Shown here: positions 31,494-39,529 of the stretch, one piece after another | How positions within the stretch are numbered: position 1 is the first letter of the stretch | Layout: each line of letters starts with the position of its first letter | Origin: Atopobiaceae bacterium | Lineage (GTDB): Bacteria > Actinomycetota > Coriobacteriia > Coriobacteriales > Atopobiaceae | Reading direction: 5' to 3' | Length of the DNA: 43,047 nucleotides | NCBI GenBank assembly: GCA_017545665.1 | Contig: JAFWKQ010000042.1 | Location: 1-43,047 of the forward strand | Notes under the pieces: model-generated | Told to the model about the DNA's origin: nothing | Seen by the model: only the letters and a program-made list of their open reading frames with translations | Databases searched by the model: none | Program-made: the position numbers and the translations under genes

Positions 31494-32969
31494 ATGGCAG
31501 ATTACAAGTTCCCCGAGGGCTTCCTGTGGGGCGGCGCGACGGCAGCCAACCAGTTTGAGGGCGGCTTCGACGCGGACGGCAAGGGGCTCTCGGTTCCCGA
31601 CATCATCAAAGGTGGCGACGTCAACACCCCGCGCCTCGTTACCCCCGCAGGCGTTAAGGAAGGCGAGTACTACCCAAGCCACGAGGCCATCGACTTCTAC
31701 CATCACTTTGAGGAAGACATCGACCTGTTTGGCGAGATGGGCTTCAAGTGCTTCCGCCTGTCCATCCAGATGAGCCGCATCTTCCCCAACGGCGACGATG
31801 CCAACCCGTGCCAGGCGGGCGTCGACTTCTATCGCAAGGTGTTCGAAGCCTGCAAGCGCAACGACATCGAGCCTTTGGTCACGCTTTCGCACTACGAGTT
31901 CCCGCTGGCCCTCTCCCACAAGTACGGCGGCTGGGACAACGACAAGATCATTGACCTGTGGGTACGCTACGCCGACTTCTGCTTCCGCGAGTACAAGGGC
32001 CTCGTGAAGTATTGGCTCACCTTCAACGAGATCAACTGCGCCCTCACGCCTGCCTTCGGTGACGTGTACGGCCTGGGCATCCTCCCGCCCGACGACTGGG
32101 CCATCTCCTGGGGTGGGGACGCCGACTGGGCCGATCCCAACCGCACCTTCCACGGCCTGCACAACCAGTTCGTGGCCTCGGCCAAGGCCGTCCAGATCGC
32201 CCACGCGATCGATCCCAACAACATGGTGGGCTGCATGATCGCCGGCAACGCGACCTATCCCTTCACCTGCGACCCCGCCGATGTCATCAAGGCGCAAAAG
32301 GCCATGCGCGAGAACAACTTCTACTGCGGCGACGTGCACGTACGCGGCGCGTACCCCGCATGGGCCAAGTCGCTGTGGATCGAGCGCGGTGTCGACGTCC
32401 AAATGATGGAAGACCTCTACGAGCGCGATGCCGAGACGCTGCTCATGGGCACCGTGGACTTCTACAGCTTTAGCTACTACATGAGCGGTGCCACCACCAC
32501 CCACGAGGATGCGGCGGCCGCAGCGGGCAACGTGTTCACCGGCGTGAAGAACCCCTATCTCGAGGCTTCCGACTGGGGCTGGCAGATCGACCCCATGGGC
32601 CTGCGCTGGTACTTGGAGGAAGTCTACGACCGCTATCAGATCCCCCTCATGATCGTCGAGAACGGCCTGGGTGCCGTGGACGAGAAGGCCGAGGACGGCA
32701 AGTTCCACGATACCTACCGCATCGACTACATGCGCAAGCACATTGAGGAAATGGGCAAGGCCATCGAAGACGGCGTTGAGCTCATGGGCTACACCATGTG
32801 GGGCTGCATCGACCTCGTCTCCGCCTCCACCGGCGAGATGAAGAAGCGCTACGGCTTCATCTACGTCGACAAGGACAACGACGGCAACGGCGACCTGCAC
32901 CGCGAGAAGAAGGACTCCTTCGACTGGTACAAGAGGGTCTGCGAGAGCAACGGGGCCGACCTCGGCTAA
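31494..32969 (+). CDS. GH1 6-phospho-beta-glucosidase
   Basis: Hydrolyses phosphorylated beta-glucosides such as cellobiose-6-P or aryl-beta-glucoside-6-P after PTS uptake. 491 aa, (beta/alpha)8 barrel. The acid/base Glu179 is in TFNEIN and the nucleophile Glu389 in IVENGLG. The phosphate-binding Ser443, Lys451 and Tyr453 in the LVSASTGEMKKRYG segment are the hallmark of 6-phospho enzymes. The start has GAGAGGAG upstream. No PTS permease or antiterminator adjoins it. It is divergent from the TM1266-type gene. Confidence 0.92.
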   Translation: MADYKFPEGFLWGGATAANQFEGGFDADGKGLSVPDIIKGGDVNTPRLVTPAGVKEGEYYPSHEAIDFYHHFEEDIDLFGEMGFKCFRLSIQMSRIFPNGDDANPCQAGVDFYRKVFEACKRNDIEPLVTLSHYEFPLALSHKYGGWDNDKIIDLWVRYADFCFREYKGLVKYWLTFNEINCALTPAFGDVYGLGILPPDDWAISWGGDADWADPNRTFHGLHNQFVASAKAVQIAHAIDPNNMVGCMIAGNATYPFTCDPADVIKAQKAMRENNFYCGDVHVRGAYPAWAKSLWIERGVDVQMMEDLYERDAETLLMGTVDFYSFSYYMSGATTTHEDAAAAAGNVFTGVKNPYLEASDWGWQIDPMGLRWYLEEVYDRYQIPLMIVENGLGAVDEKAEDGKFHDTYRIDYMRKHIEEMGKAIEDGVELMGYTMWGCIDLVSASTGEMKKRYGFIYVDKDNDGNGDLHREKKDSFDWYKRVCESNGADLG

Positions 32970-32996
32970 GCTCGCCGACCTCCGGCAACGCTGAGC

Positions 32997-33066
32997 AAGG
33001 GGCCGTGGTGTTTGGCAACTGGCGCATCTAACGCAGATCGCGCAGCCAAAGCCACCACGGCCCCTT
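32997..33066 (+). terminator. Terminator-like hairpin after the GH1 gene
   Basis: AAGGGGCCGTGGTG (32997-33010) pairs with CACCACGGCCCCTT (33053-33066). After a 2-nt bulge TTTGGC/GCCAAA extends the stem to 20 bp. No long T-run follows. Confidence 0.65.
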
Positions 33067-33104
33067 ATCCATGCGCAGGCAGAGGCCACCCGCTCCGCGA
33101 GTCA

Positions 33105-33215
33105 TCAGTAGTCGCCCTTATCTACCATGGTGCGAATCTGCCGCACGCGCTCGTCAGTGCTCACCATGTAGTGCTTGCGCGGAATGCACAGCCCCGTCGT
33201 ATTGAAGTGCCTCAT
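33105..33215 (-). pseudogene. N-terminal fragment of an AAA-ATPase-like (PF09820-type) protein
   Basis: A 36-codon frame starting MRHFNTTGLCIPRKHYMV and ending KGDY matches the conserved N-terminus of the AAA-ATPase-like / PD-(D/E)XK nuclease family, whose full proteins exceed 500 aa and continue directly into the ATP-binding loop. A stop follows at the point where that loop should begin, so the gene is truncated. A GGAAGG site lies upstream of the ATG. Confidence 0.6.
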
Positions 33216-33506
33216 GCTCAAGCCTTCCATCAAACGTCCACTGTCATAAGTAACACGCCTATTGTAGCGTTCTGGCGCGAGAGGGCTGCCGCTGCCGTAG
33301 TGGTCTTGCGCCGCCAACTTATGGAAACGAGCTTCCCGCCGCAACGGCAATAACGCCGTCATGCTCGTCGTGCAACCCAAAGTTGAGACACATGCACATG
33401 GTAGCGAAAGACACGCGAGAACGTGCCATGGCGTGCTGCCTCCAGCCATCGACACGGCATAGATGCGTTTTCAGCTCGTAAAACCGCCCCTAAAGGTCTC
33501 GGTAGG
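33216..33506. other. Degenerate stretch between gene fragments
   Basis: No supported gene. It lies between two truncated genes and contains only short frames with no family I can name; probably decayed coding sequence. Confidence 0.4.
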
Positions 33507-33701
33507 TGCTCGAAGCTCACCACGATCTACGCGGGCGCAACCTGGGCGCTGCCGGCAAGTGGCATTTCGGGATCCCAGTGCTTCTACTCGTGCTCGACTT
33601 CGCTGGTAGGCGGCAACGGCATGGTGTGGGCCAGCAACAAGACGGCGTACACGTACTTCCGCATCGACACGGCGAGCACGTCAGGGTACATGACGGCCTA
33701 G
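33507..33701 (+). pseudogene. C-terminal fragment of a BspA-like (DUF285) surface protein
   Basis: A frame of about 64 codons reading CSKLTTIYAG, then CSTSLVGGNG and YFRIDTASTSGYMTA, which is the typical repeat end of DUF285/BspA-type surface proteins common in gut Actinobacteria and Firmicutes. The usual signal peptide, the preceding repeats and a start codon with ribosome site are missing, so this is a remnant. Confidence 0.6.
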
Positions 33702-33805
33702 CCCTGCGAGCAGAGGTTCACAACGAGGCCGCCCGCGACGCACATGGCGATGCCCAAAACCATCGGGATGTTGACCGGCTCCTTGAACGCGAACACCGAG
33801 ATATG
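33698..33805 (-). pseudogene. C-terminal fragment of a small DMT/EamA-type transporter
   Basis: The last 35 codons (FAFKEPVNIPMVLGIAMCVA to the stop) look like the final helix of an EamA or SMR transporter, with the conserved Glu-Pro before the helix. Upstream sequence in this frame loses hydrophobic pattern, so only the 3' end remains. Confidence 0.45.
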
Positions 33806-33873
33806 AGCTGCTCCATGGGCGAGGCGACCCCTGTGTTTCGGAGCAGGGGCAGCGCAGCTGCCGTCGCGCCGGC

Positions 33874-34608
33874 CTACACCGCCCCGAGCGCTGCCAAACC
33901 GAGAGGGATGAAGTCGAGTAGCAGGTGGGCGGCATACGACGTGAGTATGTTCTTCGTCTTGAGGTACGCGAACACGTTGATGATGCACCCCAGTCCCTGG
34001 ACGAGCAGTATTTGCACGATGGAGCCGTAGGCGGCATAGTGCGCGAGCCCGAATACGAGCGCGGTCGCGAACACGGCGATGACAACGGCGCTCTTACGGT
34101 TGTTTGACCTGCGGAATAGCAGCAGGAGGATACCGATCAGCATGTTTGTCTTGAACAGCTCCTCGCCGAACAGCTGCACGAAGATCAAGGCGATGCGCCC
34201 GGCGTCTATCGTCTCGCCCATCAAGGGGTTCCCATGCGTCGACCCGCCGGTGATAAGGCCAGATAATGCACCCGCCGCAAACGAATAGACCATCGAGAGC
34301 ACAGTCACGATGAGTATCAGAGGGATGTCCCCGAGGCGCGGCTTCTTGATGATCGTGCCGATATTGCCGTGCGCCACGAACAGGAGCGCCGCCAGCGGAA
34401 GCAGGAATACCAGGAAGGCCTTGAAGGCCGTCCCGCCCACCTGAAGGAAGGTCGTGACGTTCATGACCACCGCCACGAGCAACGTAGCCCCGATAAGCAG
34501 CCAGGCATGCCAGGCGGGCACGGAGTCATCGTTGTAGAAGGGGAAGTCAATCCCCGGGCGCTCCCATTTGAACCATCCCTCCGGTACGATCTTCTTCGCC
34601 TTTTCCAT
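33874..34608 (-). CDS. CPBP-family intramembrane protease
   Basis: 244-aa membrane protein of the CPBP/Abi (CAAX protease-like) family with about seven hydrophobic segments. The three family motifs are visible: motif 1 as GEELFKTN (a variant of EExxxR, with Lys and no Arg), motif 2 as FGLAHYAAYG, and motif 3 as HLLLDF. The start has AGAGGAT upstream. In Firmicutes, relatives near bacteriocin genes give self-immunity, but no peptide precursor is seen here. The motif 1 change may alter activity. Confidence 0.85.
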   Translation of the reverse strand: MEKAKKIVPEGWFKWERPGIDFPFYNDDSVPAWHAWLLIGATLLVAVVMNVTTFLQVGGTAFKAFLVFLLPLAALLFVAHGNIGTIIKKPRLGDIPLILIVTVLSMVYSFAAGALSGLITGGSTHGNPLMGETIDAGRIALIFVQLFGEELFKTNMLIGILLLLFRRSNNRKSAVVIAVFATALVFGLAHYAAYGSIVQILLVQGLGCIINVFAYLKTKNILTSYAAHLLLDFIPLGLAALGAV

Positions 34609-34672
34609 GTGATCGATCCTCTATCATTAGCTCAATCGCACGCATCCGCATCCAACGCCATTCTGGCGCATT

Positions 34673-34724
34673 CCCGAAAAGGCCGGGCGCGCCAGGGCGG
34701 TCCTGCTTTGCCCGTCCTTTCGGG
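34673..34724. repeat. Imperfect hairpin between the two CPBP genes
   Basis: CCCGAAAAGG...CCGGG pairs with the region CCCG...CCTTTCGGGG across about 15 bp with one bulge. There is no T-run. It lies between two co-directional CPBP genes. Confidence 0.45.
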
Positions 34725-34750
34725 GCATTGGATTAGCCTGTTGGCAGCAC

Positions 34751-35683
34751 CTACGCTGCCTTCGAGCCGTACTTCTCGTTGAAGGCCGTAACGCCGTCGC
34801 CTTGGGACGTGAACCAGTTGAACTTCCTATCCAGCAGCACGATGCACGCGCAATAGAGCAGCATTACGCCAGACGATATCAAGACCGTCTCGATTCCGCC
34901 TGACCCCCCTGACCCTAAACCGAGACCGGAGAAGATGAATACCGAAAGGTTATTGGCGGCGTGGGCTGCGCTGGACGCCTCAAGTCCTCTGCTATACCAC
35001 GCGAGGAAGGCAAAGCCCAGACCCTGGATGCTGACGGCGGTGATGCCGAGAACTTCATATCTGCTATGCGAAATCCCAAAGATAATCGCCGACAAGACCA
35101 CGGCCAACGCGGGAAGCTTTGTCCAGGATCCGATCGCCTGCATCAGCAGGCCGCGATAGATGTACTCCTCCGCCGCAGCTTGTAAGGGCACGACCACGAT
35201 GCAGATGACGGCTCCGATAATGGTAAACTTGTTGATGCCGTCGGCTCCCGCATCGGGCATAGCGAAGGCCATGGCGACGAGCTCAGCGCCGAACACGATC
35301 GCCGCCAGGACGAAGCACTTAACAAACGCCGCCCAGTTCCAGCCGCCGCGCGACGACGAGTACGACGAGAAGGGTCGACCGCGCACGATGCGTTCGGCAA
35401 GCGCCAGGGCGGGCAGGAAGCCAGCAACCCCGCCAGCCGCCATGAGAAGACCCGGCCCCGAGTAGTAATAGGGGCTTGAGGAGTTGCCCATGACCTCTCC
35501 CATTAATCCTGGGTCTCCTAGCCAAAGTAGGCCAATGAGGAGCGTAATGCCTACAATCATGAGAGTAAACACCGCCGTAAGCAAGGCAACCAGCAACGGC
35601 TTGAACCATGCGTAGGTCACAAACGCACGGGGAAACGTTGTGTACTCGTATGATTGTCCATCTGTTTGAGGCTGAATATTCAT
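34751..35683 (-). CDS. CPBP-family intramembrane metalloprotease
   Basis: 310-aa polytopic membrane protein with about eight helices. The CPBP catalytic motifs are complete: EEYIYRG (EExxxR), FGISHSRYE (FxxxH) and HAANNLS (HxxxN). The family includes Rce1-like glutamate proteases and bacteriocin immunity or maturation proteins. The hydrophilic N-terminus (about 1-25) faces the cytoplasm. The start has AAAGGTGG upstream. It follows the C1 peptidase gene on the same strand after about 120 nt with a hairpin and its own possible promoter. Substrate unknown. Confidence 0.88.
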   Translation of the reverse strand: MNIQPQTDGQSYEYTTFPRAFVTYAWFKPLLVALLTAVFTLMIVGITLLIGLLWLGDPGLMGEVMGNSSSPYYYSGPGLLMAAGGVAGFLPALALAERIVRGRPFSSYSSSRGGWNWAAFVKCFVLAAIVFGAELVAMAFAMPDAGADGINKFTIIGAVICIVVVPLQAAAEEYIYRGLLMQAIGSWTKLPALAVVLSAIIFGISHSRYEVLGITAVSIQGLGFAFLAWYSRGLEASSAAHAANNLSVFIFSGLGLGSGGSGGIETVLISSGVMLLYCACIVLLDRKFNWFTSQGDGVTAFNEKYGSKAA

Positions 35684-35727
35684 GTGCTACCACCTTTCTA
35701 CCGCAGACATGCATCGTATAGTAAAAT

Positions 35728-35755
35728 ATCATACCACTTGGATATCATTTGCCAG
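35728..35755 (-). promoter_or_regulatory. Candidate promoter of the 310-aa CPBP gene
   Basis: On the minus strand CTGGCA (-35-like) and TATGAT (-10) with 16-bp spacing and an extended -10 TGG. It is about 45 nt upstream of the start codon and overlaps the hairpin at 35751. Confidence 0.4.
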
Positions 35756-35791
35756 CGGGTTCCTATGTGCGTGAGAGCACTTTCCGCTGGC
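35751..35791 (-). terminator. Hairpin after the surface protease gene
   Basis: GCCAGCGG (35751-35758) pairs with CCGCTGGC (35784-35791), with an inner GTGC/GCAC stem. It lies 15 nt past the stop of the protease gene. No T-run, so its role is inferred. Confidence 0.5.
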
Positions 35792-35805
35792 TCATTCCCA
35801 ACGAA

Positions 35806-38487
35806 CTAAGACTCATCCCCTTTGTTACGACGGCGGTCGACATGCATCCTGCTGCCCGCCTCGAGCAGAACCAAGCCGCTCAGGCCCATTGCGGCAAGCG
35901 CCGGCAACGCCGCCATGGGATCTCCGGTGCTGGGCGTTCTCGTTTTCGGTGTCGTTGCGGCACCGCCCGTCTTGGCGTTGTCGTCGTCGCCCTTCCGCGC
36001 GGAGCCCGTTGCGGGGATGCTCTCGGTCTTGGTCGCTCCGCAATCCTTGCAGATGCGGGTGCGCACGCCGTCCTTCGTGGCCGTGGGCTCCGTGGTCACC
36101 TCGCCCTCGTTCCAATCGTGTTCCGCCTTCTCCACATGCGACGAGTCGCGTTCGCACACACGCTGGTGCTGCTCGCCATCGAGCTCCGTCCAAGCCCCCC
36201 ACTTGTGGCCGAGCGGGGCGATAACGGTGTCTGCCGGGTCGATCTTCTCCTTGCCGTCTTTGTCCTTGTAGTATAGCCTCTGACCCTCGGATGTGTCGGT
36301 CGTGTCGTAGTACCAGTACTCGATGTTGCCCGGCTCGGTGCAGGTGGCCGCTTTGGCCTCTTTGTGCGTGAGCGTTATTTCCGCAGGCACGGCGTACAGC
36401 TTGATGGAGAAGTTGTCGACGGGGTACATGTCGGTGTAGGCATCACCGGAAATGTGGGGATCTCCTTCTTCCTCCGGCGGCTTCGGCAGCCCCGCAAGGT
36501 ACTCGCTCCAGTCAACCCACGCTCCGTCTTTGTACAGGAAGCTTTCGCCCTTGTTCACAACCGCATTGCCGTATATCGGCAGAACCACGCCATTCGTGTT
36601 GACGACGTCGGCGACCTCCTTCGAGATCGCCTGGGTTGCGGAAACCTTGTACGTGCGCGCGCCGTCGGCGTTCAAGGTGGAGGCGGTCGAAACGACGGAG
36701 ATCTTCTCGCCGGCCTTTACCGCAACGGGCCACTCAAGGTCGAGCCGGTGGAAGCCGGCGTACTCAAAGTTGCAGGACGTGCGGTAGAGCATCGTGCCGT
36801 CGGTAGGGGTCGTGGCGCCGTCGTCCATCCGGTAGATGGAGAAGGTCACGTGCTGGTTCTCCTCTGGCATGAGTGTGGAGACGGCCTTGATCGAGAGGTC
36901 ATGCGGCACCTCGAAGACGTTCGCCGAGCTCGTGACGTCGCTTGAAGCCTCCGTGGTGTAGAAGCCGTTTTGCGCGGCCATGTAGTCGTGCTGCAGGACC
37001 TCGAAGCTGTCGGAGTCATCCAACAGGCCGGCGGAGAACGCCATGGTCTCGGGGCGCAGGATCGACCTGTCGTAGTACGAGAGGTAGAAGTACCCGGTGG
37101 CCTTCCCATCTGCGTCGCGCACGCCATAGGTGCCGTTGCCGGTCACGTTGCCGAGGTCGTCGGTTGTCTTGTCGGTCTCGGAGCCCCAGCTGTTCTTCAC
37201 GATCCACGCGCCGTTACCGGGAGGCATGGATGCTTCGGTGGCGGCCGGGTCGACGTAGGGCTGTCCGTTCTCGTCCTTGGCGAGAACGTAGCCGCCGTTT
37301 GCGTCGACCACCCAGTTGCCGTTCCCATCCGTCGCCCTTGTCAATACGTCATGCTTGAAGTTGGATGCCAGGTAGTCGTCGTCATAGCCGACGATGCACA
37401 CGGCATGGGTGCTGCGTTCAGGCTCGAAGGTGTACTGGGCCCACGTGTCATGATTGATGTACCTCGTGTCGGCCGTTTGGCCGGGCTGTGCCTGGTCTGC
37501 CGTATACGCTATGGAGACACCGCGGCCGTACACCAGCTCCTGCTTCATGGCGGCGACACTCGCGTCATTGAGCTGGGTCTTGTTCTGGTCGTTCCAGTAC
37601 TCGGGCAGCACGTTCCCGTCCTTCATCGTGAGAACGGGGTTAAGCGTGCGGTTTGACCTGCCGTCGTCCCCCTTCTCGGGGATCGACCAGTCGTCGTCCC
37701 TAGCGTAGCTGCCACCCGCATATTGTCCCCGCAGCTCGGCAATGGCCTCTGCGAGCACCGCTGTGTAGTCCATCCCCCGATTGGCCGCCTCGGCTTCCAG
37801 AGCGGCCTTCTGGGCCTCCACGTCAGTGCCATGCATGGCCGCGAGCGTTATGAGCGTCCCCTGCTCCGGATCCTTTTCAAACTCTTCGAACGTAATGACG
37901 GGTACGAACCCCCGCGTGCCGTTCTTCCCGCGGTACGGGAACATGGCCTCCGTATGAGGGCCGACACCCTGAGAGAACAGGGTGGTGATGTACATGGACA
38001 TTCCACCGGCGGCAAACGCCGCGTTGGAATCGCCGCTTACTGTGACCAGGCCCTCGCCCGCCTGCACGGGGTCATCAACCTCGGTGACGGGGTGGAGCGC
38101 AAAGTATGCGAGATGACGCTCGGAAAGGTCGAGCCGCGACTCCTCGGCCGTGGAGCCGTTGGCCGAAAGCATCGAGGTCTCGGCCGCAGCGATGCCGGCG
38201 AATGCCCAGCACGTGTTCCAAGGGGACTGGTTCTTCACGGGCGTCACCAGACCGTCGGAGCGCAGGTCGTACTTCTTGGGCAGCGTCGACTGCGGGGCGA
38301 GCGCGGAAGCATTGAAACCGTCGTCGACCGCCCACTCGGGAACGTCGCCCATGGCTGTCGCGCCAGCAGCGAGCTCGTCTTGCGCGTCCCCGGCGCTCGC
38401 GACCCCCGGAGTCACCGCGAGCGAGAACGCCAACACGATCGAGGTGACGACCGCAACCGGCCGTTTTAACTCCCATCGCTTTCCCAT
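35806..38487 (-). CDS. Cell-wall-anchored papain-like (C1A) surface protease
   Basis: 893-aa exported protein. A signal peptide is at 1-32 (ends VASA). The C1 peptidase domain spans about 70-450 with oxyanion Gln87, catalytic Cys93 (NTCWAF), His361 (THAVCIVGYDD) and Asn432 (VKNSWG), so it looks active. A lectin-like domain of the type found with bacterial C1 peptidases follows (about 480-640), then linkers with paired Cys (CTEPG, CERDSSHVE, CKDCG). The C-terminus has an LPXTG-like TPSTGD, a hydrophobic helix and a basic tail, fitting sortase anchoring. A 70-residue insertion-like stretch (about 200-280) interrupts the peptidase core. The start has AGGAGGG upstream. Confidence 0.9.
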   Translation of the reverse strand: MGKRWELKRPVAVVTSIVLAFSLAVTPGVASAGDAQDELAAGATAMGDVPEWAVDDGFNASALAPQSTLPKKYDLRSDGLVTPVKNQSPWNTCWAFAGIAAAETSMLSANGSTAEESRLDLSERHLAYFALHPVTEVDDPVQAGEGLVTVSGDSNAAFAAGGMSMYITTLFSQGVGPHTEAMFPYRGKNGTRGFVPVITFEEFEKDPEQGTLITLAAMHGTDVEAQKAALEAEAANRGMDYTAVLAEAIAELRGQYAGGSYARDDDWSIPEKGDDGRSNRTLNPVLTMKDGNVLPEYWNDQNKTQLNDASVAAMKQELVYGRGVSIAYTADQAQPGQTADTRYINHDTWAQYTFEPERSTHAVCIVGYDDDYLASNFKHDVLTRATDGNGNWVVDANGGYVLAKDENGQPYVDPAATEASMPPGNGAWIVKNSWGSETDKTTDDLGNVTGNGTYGVRDADGKATGYFYLSYYDRSILRPETMAFSAGLLDDSDSFEVLQHDYMAAQNGFYTTEASSDVTSSANVFEVPHDLSIKAVSTLMPEENQHVTFSIYRMDDGATTPTDGTMLYRTSCNFEYAGFHRLDLEWPVAVKAGEKISVVSTASTLNADGARTYKVSATQAISKEVADVVNTNGVVLPIYGNAVVNKGESFLYKDGAWVDWSEYLAGLPKPPEEEGDPHISGDAYTDMYPVDNFSIKLYAVPAEITLTHKEAKAATCTEPGNIEYWYYDTTDTSEGQRLYYKDKDGKEKIDPADTVIAPLGHKWGAWTELDGEQHQRVCERDSSHVEKAEHDWNEGEVTTEPTATKDGVRTRICKDCGATKTESIPATGSARKGDDDNAKTGGAATTPKTRTPSTGDPMAALPALAAMGLSGLVLLEAGSRMHVDRRRNKGDES

Positions 38488-38591
38488 AAGTCCCTCCTAT
38501 CACGCTCTACCGAAATTGCCTTATGCAAGAGACTTTCCGCCCTCGCCTCGGCGCAGATTCGATGTCGGCTACTCCCCCTACCAGACTGCCT

Positions 38592-38750
38592 AAAAAGCCA
38601 ACGTGTGTCATCCTGGGCGGAGTGCGAAGCGCGGATTCCGGAGCGAAGCGGAGGTGTGCACAGCAGTCGAAGGATCCCCGCAGGTCGGGCAGCTGCAGGG
38701 AAATCCTTCGACTCGCTTCGCACGCTCGGGATGACATATGTGTGCTTTTT
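38592..38750. repeat. Long intergenic palindromic element
   Basis: Outer arms AAAAAGC (38592) and GCTTTTT (38744), with inner TGTCATCC/GGATGACA and GTGCGAAGCG/CGCTTCGCAC arms. The GTCATCC...GAAGGATC...CTTCGACTCGCTTCGC layout is the widespread bacterial intergenic repeat type. The rest of 38488-38938 shows no gene. The element lies between divergent genes. Confidence 0.7.
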
Positions 38751-38938
38751 GGACAGCCTCACACGACACCAGATGAATCTGCTGTTCAATCTTATGTTAA
38801 CAATAAGACGTAAGAGGTAGGAGACGATGTTTCGTTTCGTGACATACTTTTCTCGAGGCTTCATGGTGAAGTGCATCCGAATAAGGATCGGGCTTCGGGT
38901 GCTTTGAATCCGCGCGGTAACATGAACTGGAGGGGGTT

Positions 38939-39529
38939 GTGGCAAATCATTTCGGAAACACGCTGAGCCGCCTGAGGGCAGAGCGCGGCCTTTCCCAGCA
39001 GGAGCTGGCGGACCAGCTGCATGTCACCCGATCCGCCGTCGCGAACTGGGAGTCAGGGCATCGCATGCCCGTCGCGGGCATGGTCTTTCAAATCGCCCAG
39101 CTGCTGGATACGGATGTCACAATGCTGCTCGCAATCGCCGACGAACCCCCCGGAACCCCGAACGTCGTTCTAGTGGACGACAGTCCCATCGCCCTCGAGG
39201 GAATGCTTCCCGTGCTGCGTGACGAGCTCCCGGGCGCGAACGTCGTCGGCTTGTCGAGGCCGACGGAGGCGCTGGATTATTTCGAGACCTATCCGGTCGC
39301 GCTCACGTTCCTGGACATTGAGCTCGGGAAGGTCAGCGGGCTCGACCTCTGCGGGGAGCTCTTGAAGATCCAACCGAACGCGAACGTGGTGTACCTCACT
39401 GCATACCGGGAATACGCGCTTGACGCGTGGGGCACCGACGCGTGCGGCTACTTACTCAAGCCGCTTGAAGCTAAAGAGATCCGCAAGCTTATTCCCAAGC
39501 TGCGCCATCCCGTGAGGGGGCTGATGTGA
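38939..39529 (+). CDS. Response regulator with N-terminal XRE domain
   Basis: 196-aa regulator in an unusual order: an XRE/Cro helix-turn-helix at about 5-60 (LRAERGLSQQELADQLHVT), then a receiver domain at about 74-190. The receiver has the acidic pair Asp80/Asp81, phosphoacceptor Asp126 (FLDIEL), Thr154 and Lys174 (LLKP), all intact. The receiver is of the AgrA/LytR type, but the usual C-terminal LytTR domain is missing and DNA binding must come from the XRE part. The start is GTG with GGAGG close upstream. It overlaps the kinase gene by 4 bp (GTGA), so the two form a two-component pair. Confidence 0.9.
   Translation: MANHFGNTLSRLRAERGLSQQELADQLHVTRSAVANWESGHRMPVAGMVFQIAQLLDTDVTMLLAIADEPPGTPNVVLVDDSPIALEGMLPVLRDELPGANVVGLSRPTEALDYFETYPVALTFLDIELGKVSGLDLCGELLKIQPNANVVYLTAYREYALDAWGTDACGYLLKPLEAKEIRKLIPKLRHPVRGLM

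Noticed and set aside
31470..33089. Minus-strand frame of more than 500 codons
   Set aside because: Antisense to the GH1 gene; Val/Ala/Glu-rich shadow without motifs.
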